Assembly (NCBI RefSeq): GCF_041296385.1
Contig: NW_027184084.1
Coordinates: 2,790,001 to 2,854,000 of the forward strand
From: Aphelocoma coerulescens
Taxonomy: Eukaryota > Chordata > Aves > Passeriformes > Corvidae
Length of the DNA: 64,000 nt
Reading direction: 5' to 3'
The notes below the pieces were generated by a model that had not been told where the DNA came from, did not search any database, and saw only the letters and a list, made by a program, of their open reading frames with translations. Within the stretch, counting starts at the first letter, position 1. The number at the start of each line of letters is the position of its first letter. The translations under genes and the position numbers were made by a program. This document shows positions 9,829-19,088 of the stretch, one piece after another.

Positions 9829-11779
9829 AAAGCCTCAGTGTGACCCGCGACATGTGAAAGGGGGAAAGACACCACCAAACTATAGTAACCAAATAACTAT
9901 TACCACAAATCGACTCCATCATTTAGCCCAGCGTAATATTTTTCTACTAATCATGCTTTGCTTAATTAAATTGAACGGGGTTGAGACTTTAGAAGAGACA
10001 CACTTTCCACACGAACCCTTTAAATGGTCATTAGTTAGGTTAAGTGATAATAGGATACTACAAACAAATACCACTGTAGGGGCACCAAGTTTTCGAGCGG
10101 GATTATGTGATCTAACAGCTATTGAACACTGTAGAAAAGAACTAAACCTAACAGGATTTTATATGTGTCCAACCGCTAATCGAGGGAAATCATACTGTAA
10201 TTATCCAAGAGAATATTTCTGTGGATATTGGGGGTGCGAGACAATAGCCTCCGACTGGATCCCGGGAGGGGGACCAGACAAATTTCTGAAAGCTGGGTTC
10301 GGGCCCGTAGGGTGCACTAAGCCACGAAGAGGACCTTCTGGAGAGACGACATATATGGGGACCTGTTCCTTTATATATATAAATATAATGCAACCCACTA
10401 ATCCGGATTGGTTACTGGGGAAAATCTGGGGAATCAGACACTGGGAACCCGGGAAAGATAGAGGAAACCTAATAATGATTAAGAAAGAACACGCACCCCC
10501 TGATCCAGAACTAGTTGGACCAAACCAGGGTCTAGGGGAACTAGAGGAAATAGGCAATATAAACAAAACTCAGCAGGTTGGTAGTATAACAATCACTCCC
10601 CAGAGCGAGAATCCAACTGATGTTAAAACAAATTTAGAATATAGTGCTCTATGGAAGATCATGCAAGCTAGTTATGGTGTAATAAATAAGACCAATCCAG
10701 AGCTAACTAAGGAATGCTAGTTATGTTACAACATCAGGCCGCCTTTTTATGAAGGAATAGGTGTGACTGCAAAGGCTAGAAGAATTAACGGCACAAACCC
10801 AGCACAATGTCTTTGGAAACAGAGAAAAGAATCAATTCAAGGACTGACTTTGTCTCAAGTAACTGGGAAAGGAAGATGTATAGGAAACATTCCAAAACAT
10901 AAAGAACATTTGTGTGAGGTAAAGATATCACCTAAAAAAGATGAAAAACCTGCAGATTGGTTGCTCCCAGCCGCAAATACTAAATGGGTGTGTAACAATA
11001 TAGGAATCACACCCTGCCTTTCGCTCAAACTATTTAATTACACCCACGATTATTGTATTCAAGTGTCCATCATACCTCGAATCACGTATCATCCTAGTGA
11101 ATACATGTACCAACAACACACCACAGCAGATCATCACCTAGTAAAAAGAGAACCTTTTACTGCATTAACCATAGCAACCCTTCTCACTATAGGAGGAGTT
11201 GGGGCAGGAACTGGAATAGCATCCTTAGTCACCCAGCAAAAAGAGTTAAGAGCACTAAGGGTCTCAGTAGATGAAGATCTAAGCCGAATAGAACAAGCAA
11301 TTGATGGCCTAGTAAAATCAGTAAGATCTCTATCAGAAGTAGTCCTACAAAATAGGAGGGGTTTAGACTTATTATTCCTTCAGCAGGGAGGACTGTGTGT
11401 AGCACTCAAAGAAGAATGCTGTGTCTACGCAGACCACACTGGGGTAGTGATAGACACCATGACTGAACTAAGAAAACGGCTAGAACAACGGAAAAGAGAA
11501 AGAGAGGCACAACAGAGCTGGTATGAATCCTGGTTTAACCATTCACCCTGGTTAACCACTTTGTTATCTACCATCGCAGGGCCTCTAATTCTGTTAGTCC
11601 TAGGACTCACATTTGGGCCGTGTATACTTAATAAGTTGATCTCCATAGTAAAAGGGCGCTTAGAAGTAGCACATTTAATGCTCCTTAGGGCTAAATACCA
11701 GCAGATATCAGAAAATCATGAAGAAGAAATGTTAGAATTAGCTAAACAGGAGCTAAAAAGATTCAATGAACAAAAATGA
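9698..11779 (+). pseudogene. env: ERV-2 Env (SU and TM) with one in-frame stop
   Basis: Gammaretrovirus-type envelope glycoprotein. From the ATG at 9698 there are about 79 polar residues before a hydrophobic signal-like core (residues 80-95), so a downstream ATG near 9952 may be the true start. SU is Cys-rich with several N-glycosylation sites. A TAG at 10718-10720 interrupts SU between two Cys of what looks like the CxxC motif; the same frame then runs open to 11779. TM follows a basic cleavage site (LVKR, about 11138-11149), with a hydrophobic fusion peptide, a CX6CC motif near 11396-11421, a membrane helix at about 11545-11640 and a cytoplasmic tail. Only this single stop separates it from an open frame. 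Confidence 0.88.
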
Positions 11780-11784
11780 ACAAG

Positions 11785-11799
11785 AGAAAAAGGGGGGAT
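11785..11799 (+). other. ERV-2 polypurine tract
   Basis: GAGAAAAAGGGGGGA sits directly before the 3' LTR and would prime plus-strand DNA synthesis. Confidence 0.85.
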
Positions 11800-12265
11800 T
11801 GTAATAAATGAGGGTATTTTGTTCATTGAAAAGAGCTGACACAGGCCACAATGTACATAACAGGAAATGTCTTAACAAATCTATATGTAAAGGTTGTAAG
11901 TGCTGTAAGTGTACTATTGTTTAAGCTCCAGGAAGAAAAGCAGGGGATACTAACTGACCAAATATGGAAAAGGTCACCCAGAGGGCACCTGAAGAAGACT
12001 ACTAGCCTTCAGCCATCGACCACCAGAAGGCAGAAAACGACCCCCTAGCAACAAGTTCACACATGCGCAGAGTACTCCCTTAAAGAAGAGTTAACAGGAA
12101 ACGATCCTGCATAAAAGAAGGACTGAAATTTGCAAACCCCTGCGGCAATTCGGTGGAGCGGGGACTCCCCTGTCGCCCAGCGCTGATTTTGCTTATGCCT
12201 TGCTTGCTGTAATTAATAAATTCTCTAATTTGATTAAACCTCTTTGTCTGCCTCCATCAATCACA
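11800..12265 (+). repeat. ERV-2 3' LTR
   Basis: 466 bp, reading the same as the 5' LTR throughout. TATA-like box at 12110-12117 and poly(A) signal at 12215-12220. Confidence 0.95.
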
Positions 12266-12269
12266 GGTA
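12266..12269. repeat. ERV-2 target site duplication, right (GGTA)
   Basis: Exact copy of 3343-3346. Confidence 0.9.
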
Positions 12270-12400
12270 TATTGCAAAAAGTTTTTGAGTATAACACCAA
12301 ACTCAGCAGTAAAGTGAGAAATTGTTTCTTTTTTGAATGTCTTGAAATAAGAGTAGTTCTAATTTCTGTTAAGTTTAAGTTCTGTTAAGTTTAAGTTCTG
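12270..12400 (+). pseudogene. older ERV gag-region relic, right part
   Basis: Continues the relic at 3142-3346: about 12285-12355 aligns with the minus strand of ERV-5 at 20470-20545, including ECLE against DCLE. It ends where the TTAAG repeat field begins. Confidence 0.45.
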
Positions 12401-12590
12401 CAGAATTTAAGTGATAAGGTTAAGTTGCGCAACATTTAAGTAGTGTTAAGATTAATTCATGTTAAGTTTAAGTGTTATTAAGTTTAAGCAAAGTTAAGTT
12501 TAAGTAAAGTTAATTTTAAGTTCTGCTAAGTTAAGTTGTGTAGAGTTTAAGTGATTAATAAGTTAAGTGTGTGTTATTAATGTTAGACAT
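12366..12590. repeat. degenerate TTAAGTTTAAGT repeat field, copy 1
   Basis: Irregular repeats built on GTTAAGTTTAAGTTCTG, with units of about 15-25 bp and variable fillers. AT-rich, with no long reading frame. A second field with the same motif lies at 39500-39860. Confidence 0.75.
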
Positions 12591-12927
12591 GTAATAATAT
12601 AAAGTTACGTAGCTATTGATCTTCTGCTATTAGGCCACAGCCACGGCTGTGAAAGGTTTAAAGGTTTATGCTGTTTAAGTCTTTCTAATAATTTTTCCCA
12701 TTTTACTAATAGATAAGTGAGTTACATCAATTAACTACATAATTATAGAAGAAGACGGTCTCAACTTAGAGGGATAGTTAAAGTTGTTAAGTTTAAAATT
12801 ATAGCTAGTTTTATTTGTGTAGCATTTGATTACTGTAGAACTGGCAGTTTGTTCACCTTGCCTCCTGATGCTTGCAGTAGATAATATACAAAATCACTAC
12901 ATCTGCGATCCCTCCAGCATTGCTTGC
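12591..12927. other. AT-rich stretch without gene
   Basis: No supported coding sequence. It lies immediately upstream of a polypurine-like tract and LTR-G copy 1, so part of it may be the degraded 3' internal end of the LTR-G element. Confidence 0.4.
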
Positions 12928-12951
12928 ACAAAAAAAAAAAAACGGGGAATT
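12928..12951 (+). other. polypurine-like tract before LTR-G copy 1
   Basis: A run of 13 A followed by CGGGGAA directly precedes the LTR. This suggests the LTR is the 3' LTR of a plus-strand element rather than a solo LTR. Confidence 0.45.
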
Positions 12952-13368
12952 TTTTGGAGAATGGAGTTATTGGGATCAATAAAAGAACTGTGCAAGCCAT
13001 TGAGCTGGAGGCTTTTTGGGCCTGTGTGTATGAGACACTTTCCGTGGGAAAAGCCTCTGTGAAAAGCAAAACAATTTCAGCCTGAGAAATTTCAGGGAGT
13101 GCTGTACTTGCAGGTGCGATGGGGAGGCAAGGACAACATTCTTTTGAACATAACAAGACTGTGGAAGACTGCCAATGTAGTCTGATTGTGTAGAAATAGA
13201 AATATGTCCTGATAAGTAAGCCACTTAGGAGCTAACAAGCTGGTATACTATTTAAGTGCCTCTAGACTGCTAATAAATGGGAGTGTATTTTTCAACCATA
13301 TTGGCTGGTGTCTGTTCCTCTCCCCCCGCCGGGGATCCGAGCTCCCCATCCCGCCGCAGCTTCCGACA
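12952..13368 (+). repeat. LTR-G copy 1
   Basis: About 417 bp, closely matching 62502-62918 (a few substitutions per 100 bp). It contains TATTTAAG near 13246, the poly(A) signal AATAAA at 13272-13277 and a GC-rich U5 end. It truncates the ERV-3 gag frame, which reads in from the other strand. The start reads TT instead of TG. Confidence 0.8.
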
Positions 13369-14888
13369 TGTCAGTATATATTTGAAGAAGTCCTCTTTCT
13401 CTTCTGGAGATAAAATCGATTTTGTCTCGCTGAGACCGTGTGGGAGATGTGGTTTAATATCGTGTGATTGTTGTGATAATTCTCTGAGTGGTGTTGTCAG
13501 AGGGATGGCGGGGGGTACACGCGATGGTGACACGGTAGTTGCTGAAATGCCTAGGCTGTATGCCCTTGGCCGTGGCTGTGGTGCAGACAGGGGCTGTGTT
13601 GACACAGAGGTGGTGTGAGCTGTAGCTGCTGAAGGCATGTACAATGGAGCTGTAGTAGCCGATGGAATTGCAGTGCTGGTTGGAGGTGCTGTGCCTACCA
13701 ACCGTGCTGGCATAACAGCTGAGGTGTCCGTGTCTGGCAGCCGTGCGGGGCATGCAGCCGGGACCGGGGGTGGGGCGGGGCTGGTAGTAGAAACGCTGGG
13801 GCCGGAGCCAGGGGCGCGGCTGACGCCCTGGCCAGGGCTGGGGGCAGGGCTAGGAGTGGCTCGAGTGGCGGGCTGCGTTGCCGGAGTAACCGCGGTATCT
13901 GAGGACAGGTGGGTTATGCCGCGCAGGCGTGGAAGCGAGGTTTCGCAAACACGGAAGTAAAGCTGGGTCGGCAGCGGCGGGAGTGATGACGTCAGAAGCA
14001 GGCGCTGCCGCCGCTGCCGCCGCAGCGGGCAAGTCAAACGCGGAAGCAGCTGCGAATCCGTGCCGTGTGGGGATAGCGGGCGGGCTAGATGGAAGCCGTG
14101 CGCATGGTTCATCTGATGGGAGGACGCCGGGTTTGGGAGGTACGGACCTGCCCCTGACTTGCGCTGTAACGGGTGGTTCGGGCGAGATGGAAACCACGCC
14201 CTCCGAGGCTGACTCCGTCCTCAGGGAGATTGTCGAGGACCTCCCCCCTCCCCCCCGGGCATGCGCGCGTGAAGGGAACTCTAAAATTGCTATATCATGC
14301 TCCTCCGTCGGACCGATCAAAAGTTTTAATTTCGGTTCCGGCAAAAATTCCCGTTCCGCCTCCGGAATGGCCGCGCTCCCCCCCCCCCCCCCCCCCCCCG
14401 CTCCCCCCCCTCGCCGCCTGCGGTGTCTGCAGAAAGGGATAATCTTTTTTGCTAAGAACCTCGGGGACTTTCGCATGAACATCGCGTTTTCCACCCGTCT
14501 CTAAGGGTGGGAAGGGTTCGAGCGGGGTTTTAAAATCTCCCGCTGCTTTTACGGGTGTCAGCGAAGTCTCCGCAGGAGTTTTAAACATCTCTTCGTCAAA
14601 AGCAGGAGGTGCCAGCTCTAGAAGTGTTTCATAAATTACCCTAGCTGGTGGTATTAATTTCTGAGCTGTTTCATCTCTTAGACTTGCGTAATGGTATAGA
14701 ATAGAATTAATATTCTCCCAAAAAGATGGTAAATACATATCTCCAATTACTGCATCAGGAAACTCTCTTTTTACCCAGGACAGCAAACAGCGTATTTCTT
14801 TTTTAGATGCTGGTAAGGGATGGTTATGAACTAGGTTTTCAAAACTATGTATTATATTTGCCTCCGCTTGGGACGGAACTGCACCCAT
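13369..14888 (-). pseudogene. gag: ERV-3 gag (betaretrovirus-like), 3' truncated
   Basis: Betaretrovirus-like Gag on the minus strand. The start at 14888 gives MGAVPS, a myristoylation signal, followed by an alpha-helical matrix-like segment of about 110 residues. The frame then reaches a 22-base C run (G on the coding strand) at 14378-14399 and changes. Downstream, in two further frames, is a long Pro/Ala/Thr-rich region (14290-13500) and then a capsid start ending where LTR-G cuts in at 13369. At least two frame changes make it a pseudogene; homopolymer miscounting could account for one. Capsid, nucleocapsid, pol and env are absent. Confidence 0.75.
14378..14399. repeat. C22 homopolymer in ERV-3 gag
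   Basis: Twenty-two consecutive C on plus, coding for Gly on the minus strand. Its length decides the downstream gag frame and is likely variable between individuals or miscalled. Confidence 0.9.
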
Positions 14889-15117
14889 AATTTGTTTCTT
14901 GGTCTAGTTTTGGACAGCTTACCGTGTTTTTGATAGATGTTATCGGCTCATGAAATCCCAGTCCGAGTTCTGTCCAGCAGTCCATGGCTCCTCCTCCCCC
15001 CTGTCGACTGAGGTTAGGAGAACCTGGAGTTTCAAGGCTGACCCCGGGGTTTTCTTTTCTTCTGTTTCTGGTGGCGCACTGCTGTCCAAAACGTTCTGGG
15101 TTGCTTCGTTCCGATGA
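14889..15117 (-). other. ERV-3 5' leader
   Basis: About 230 bp between primer site and gag on the minus strand. No coding domain recognised. Confidence 0.6.
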
Positions 15118-15136
15118 GGCCAAACACGGGGCACCA
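15118..15136 (-). other. ERV-3 primer binding site
   Basis: The minus strand TGGTGCCCCGTGTTTGGCC follows the LTR end GTGTCA after two bases. tRNA not assigned. Confidence 0.65.
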
Positions 15137-15138
15137 AT

Positions 15139-15625
15139 TGACACTGAACCGTGCCATAAATCAAATCCCTCCTGATGGGAGAGAATTTTCTAAAAGTCCT
15201 TGCAAGGAGTTTCAAAGATAAACCGAGACTTTTCCTTGAGTTTCAGTGCTGCTGGATAGTTGTTTATTAAGTCTTATCAGAGGAACAGAGCCACTAGCGT
15301 GACCCAGGTACAGCATAGAGCACAGAAAGCAGGAGTGAAGTCTCTCATTATCAAGATTTACATGGCCTTTTAAAGATAATTTAACCAATCGTTACTAAAA
15401 ACATATTTTATTTTCACTTTCCTACCAATTATTCAGTAACACAGCCAGGAACTGCATAATTCTCTATCCAATCATTCCAAACTACTTTTACTGAAGAACA
15501 TGGAGTAGTAGAATAAGGAGAAGAAGGTTTAGAGAACAACAACAATCCTCCATTTTGATATTTTTTACTCTTATCTATTTACTACTAAGAGAAGCCCAAA
15601 ACCTCTAAAATTTTTCCCCGTGACA
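15139..15625 (-). repeat. ERV-3 5' LTR
   Basis: The minus strand runs from TGTCACGGGG at 15625 to CAGTGTCA at 15139 (487 bp). AATAAA is encoded by TTTATT near 15264 and a TTTAAAAGG box lies near 15368. The other LTR has been lost. Confidence 0.65.
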
Positions 15626-15963
15626 ATCTTACATAGTAGTCTATCACCTAATTCACACCACCGTATTTTCTAGTTCTTGTCTGATCGTTGGTCATTTTTT
15701 CCAAGGTTGGAGGTTAAAACAGTGTTGTTCAGGGGGGTAAGAACCTTTAAAAACAGGCAGAGAAATATTCTTGGCACTCTGGGTTCCTACACACTGCATA
15801 CAGTGGATTAAAAGAAGCTTTTCTGAAAATGGTCCTCCTGAACAAAAGGACTAAATTATTACCCAGATGAGGTGGGGTTTTTTTCTGGCTTCCCACTTGT
15901 TTTTATTCCTGAATACCCACCACTAACACAATGCCAAAAAATACCTCAAATTTCCCACTTGTC
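15626..15963. other. stretch without gene
   Basis: Mixed-composition sequence without a supported feature; probably the flank into which ERV-3 inserted. Confidence 0.5.
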
Positions 15964-16647
15964 ATTGGTGTTTATTTTGAGGCGGTGACCCTGGAGCAGG
16001 CTTCTGGCAGAAACTGTGACCCTGTGGAGAAAGAAGCCCATGCTGGAGCTGGGCTTCTGGTAGGACTTGCGACCCCGTGGGGGACCCACAGTGGATCAGT
16101 CTGTTCCTGAAGGACTGCACCCTGTGCAAGGGTCCCATGCTGGAGCAGTTTGTGAAGAACTGCAGCTCGTGGGAAGGACTCATGTTGGAGAAACTCCTGG
16201 AGGACTGTCTTCAGCAGGAGGGACCTCACTCTGGAGCAGGGGAAGAGTGTGAGGAGTCCTTCCCCTGAGGAGGACATGTGATGAACTGACCACAACCCCC
16301 ATTCCCCATCCCCCTGCACCACTTGGGCAAGAGGAGGTAGAGAAAAATTTGGATTAAAATTAAGTCCAGGAAGAAGGGATGGGTCTGGGGAAGGGGTTTT
16401 AAGATTTGGTTGTATTTCTCATTACCCTACTCTGATTTGATTGGTAATAAATTCAATTATTTTTTCCCCAAATAGAGTCTGTTTTACCTGTGACAGTAAT
16501 TGGTGAGCAATCTCTCCCTGTCCTTATCTCGACCCACAAACCTTTCCTTATATTTTCTCTCTGCTGTCCAGATGAGGAGGGGGAGTGATAGAGTGGCTTT
16601 GGTGGGCAACTGGCATCCTGGCATCTAGCCAAAATCAACCCATCACA
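15964..16647 (-). repeat. candidate avian LTR fragment with internal tandem repeats
   Basis: On minus it begins TGTGATGGGTTG at 16647 and runs to about 15964, where it is truncated. Between 15980 and 16260 a unit of roughly 45-60 bp (with CTGGAGCAG and AACTGC cores) repeats about five times with divergence. Resembles a known type of avian interspersed LTR; the family name is uncertain. The frames inside it follow the repeat, not a gene. Confidence 0.45.
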
Positions 16648-18107
16648 GCACTATTTATAAGGAGCCAGGACTACATCACAGACAGAACACACAAACTTAG
16701 TGGGTTCTCTTCCATGTGAAATCTTGGATCTACTGTGTTATTATATGTAACACACACCTCACAATAAATCCAAACTCTTGGCTTAGGGCTTCAGAGGAAA
16801 TGGCACAAGAGATGTGAAACTGCCACCTTCCCCCAGTTTTCTAAATGCACGTTCAACTACAGTGAAAAAACAATACTGGAACTGTGCAGATTACTTGCTA
16901 GCATGTCCTAGGATCAAGCATTTGGAGTCAAATATCACTGGAACTCATCAAATTCCAAAATCTAGAACCACTCAGTATAAATGTTACTTTTAACAAGAAG
17001 AAAGAAAACTTCAACTTTACAACAGTTCTGTTTTCTTATTGTTCTGAAGTTCCAGTAGATGTTGCATTAGGTGAGAAGAAACCAAATGACCTATAGAAAG
17101 AGCCTCAATTAGTAAGGTTAACAGAAGCTGAACAGGTTAAAATTGAAAAAATAAGCACATTATTTATATATCAATTACTACTTGCTCCCCATTTCAGCAA
17201 AAGGAAATAAATTTTTCTCATCCTTCCAAACAATCCAGTGGCCTCCTGCTCCAGCATTAGTTTTAAATTTCACTACCGTTCTCCATAAGCAATCAAAAGG
17301 CTACCTAATTATAAAAGCAATTATTTTACACAGATATGAGTTGATTAGTTTATGAAAATAATATAAAATTCCTCTAGATGTTTTTAGTGACTTAGCTTCC
17401 TGCTGTTTTACAGCTTCTGCATGTTTCCAAAGTGGGTTAAAAGACTGCATTTGCAAATGAAGATGGCACCTTTCAAAACCAATTGATCATATATGTCAAT
17501 TTTATAATTTGCCCCATTTTCAACAAAGAAGATAAACTTCATATTTTTGCATTAAAATCAATGCCTCCACAAAAGGACTATCATGTTGCGTTTCATTCTC
17601 TCGGGTCATTTACACACTACGTACCAACAAGTCTTCTAGGCACCAAGCTGAACCAGTACTGAACCTGTAAAAGGAAGGTTTGAGAGCTATCATCCAGCAC
17701 ACCACGTGATTTTTAAGAACTCAGAACAGCTCCTGATATTGGGCTGAATCAAGGGCTGCCACCAACAGAAGCCAGGGGGAAAACCCTGAGCAGGAATACA
17801 GTTTTCTCAAGGTAAAGATCAAGCCTCACACTCAGTATGTGCCAATATGCAGTTTCCCCAAACACAGGAAACCCAATTGCATCCTTTGTGGCAGCAGGGA
17901 GCTGTACTCTCACTCTTGAGCTGGGCACAGATGGGGGACACAGAATGTGGAAACCAACAAGCTGCTCTGAAAGTTTCACAGAGCTTGACTTGGATGCAAT
18001 CACTTTGTACCCTTGAGAATTCGGTTTGTACCCGTGAGAATTATAGCATCAACAGAAGTGAGAAACAATAAACAACAGATATAGAAAGCACAGCTGGTCT
18101 AGGGAGG
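16648..18107. other. 1.4-kb stretch without gene
   Basis: AT-rich in 16800-17650. No open frame with recognisable domains; short frames around 17750-18070 look spurious. It may include the U3 of the ERV-4 LTR at its right end. Confidence 0.5.
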
Positions 18108-18316
18108 CTGATATTTGCTTTAGATTGTTTTAGATGGGTGTTAGTTGCAAGTAACCAGTAGTTTTTTAGGGTGTTAACGTAGAAGCCAATGGGGACACAG
18201 CACGAGTGCCAAGAAACTGTATAAAAGAGGCTTTGTAGAATTAAAGATGCTTTTTGCCTTCTGAATGGAGTTGGTGTGTGTGATTCGTGAGTGTCGCGTC
18301 CGTGTCAACTGCGACA
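18108..18316 (+). repeat. ERV-4 5' LTR (left limit approximate)
   Basis: It contains CTGTATAAAAGAGG at about 18219-18232, an ATTAAA poly(A)-type signal near 18240 and a GCGACA end at 18316, followed after TC by a primer site. The left limit is a guess because no partner LTR is in the window. Confidence 0.55.
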
Positions 18317-18318
18317 TC

Positions 18319-18336
18319 TGGTGACCCCGACATGGA
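18319..18336 (+). other. ERV-4 primer binding site, tRNA-Trp type
   Basis: TGGTGACCCCGACATGGA matches the tRNA-Trp primer site of avian alpharetroviruses at its first 13 bases and at 15 of 18 overall. Confidence 0.65.
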
Positions 18337-18491
18337 ACGCCAGCTCTACGGCTGTTTCACGCAGCCAAACCACAGTCAAGTGGCTGGAGATGGACACCTC
18401 AGCAGATGAATACGGTGGTAAAGCTGTGATAAGCCCAGGCTGATACTACTTATTCAACCTGTTTGAAAGGTGAGCTGCTGAGAGGATAAAA

Positions 18492-18698
18492 ATGGAACCC
18501 CAAGTATGTCAGGAAGAGAGATCTATTGTAAATATTTGGACATAATTGCTAGATAAACAGGGTATTAAATATGACAGGCACCTGTTGAAGGCTCTGCTCC
18601 TATGGTGCAAGAGCCAAGGTACCGAAGCTACCTCTGCAAATGCATTTAGTGTGAATGAGACTGCCAAGAATTTGATGATTACCTGGAGGGTGGTGCTG
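18492..18698 (+). pseudogene. gag: ERV-4 gag, 5' part
   Basis: It starts at ATG 18492 (MEPQVCQEE), hits a TAA after 17 codons and then continues in the same frame as a matrix-like segment containing LLKALLLWCKSQG. It is interrupted at 18698 by ERV-5 and resumes at 23160. The layout parallels the ERV-5 matrix. Confidence 0.65.
18693..18698. repeat. ERV-5 target site duplication, left (GTGCTG)
   Basis: GTGCTG occurs here and at 23154-23159. Removing ERV-5 and one copy keeps the ERV-4 gag frame open across the junction, which fixes the boundaries. Confidence 0.9.
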
Positions 18699-19041
18699 TT
18701 TTGCAGGGGGGGGTGGGTTCTGAGTGCAGGGGAGCCGGCCGAAGTCACGACATGAACACCGATACGATTTGAGCATCGTGCTCCCTTTATTGTTTACTTA
18801 CACTCACTTATATCTACTTTACAAAGATTCACGCCCTTTTCCCACGGGACAGCCTCTAAGCAGCAGGGGAGCCGACCAGTGTGTAACTTTACCAAGGATT
18901 GCCTGCTGCCAGGTGTCTTTCAAGCCTGTCTGCAGCCTGAGGCCCCTTCAGGGGTTCTTCCCTAGCAACCCTGGGGTGCCCAGACTGCCCAGACTGTCCT
19001 GGGGTATCATATGCCCCTGTTCCACAAGGAATCCCTCTACA
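18699..19041 (-). repeat. ERV-5 3' LTR
   Basis: 343 bp; minus strand TGTAGAGGGATTCC to CTGCAAAA. AATAAA on minus near 18786. The 3' terminus ends in CAAAA, not CA. Confidence 0.9.
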
Positions 19042-19060
19042 CATCCCCCGTTTTCTTTTT
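19042..19060 (-). other. ERV-5 polypurine tract
   Basis: The minus strand AAAAAGAAAACGGGGGATG lies directly before the 3' LTR. Confidence 0.8.
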
Positions 19061-19088
19061 GGGCAACCCAGGTCTGGTCGATGATCTT

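Larger units (their letters stand above)
3347..12265 (+). mobile_element. ERV-2, complete gammaretrovirus-like provirus
   Basis: An 8919-bp provirus with paired LTRs, PBS, gag, pol, an extra cysteine-rich ORF, env, polypurine tract and an exact 4-bp target duplication. The two LTRs show no difference in my base-by-base reading, so insertion is recent. Visible damage is limited to one in-frame stop in env and a degenerate Gag zinc knuckle; pol is fully open. It inserted into an older ERV relic. Confidence 0.95.

Noticed and set aside
12366..12590. Possible CRISPR-like array
   Set aside because: Units vary in length and sequence, there are no regular spacers, and the genome is avian.
13929..14504. 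191-codon Ala/Pro-rich plus-strand frame
   Set aside because: Antisense shadow of the GC-rich ERV-3 gag linker; composition only.
16067..16268. Short frames with Cys/Leu repeats
   Set aside because: They follow the 45-60 bp tandem repeat inside a candidate LTR on the other strand.
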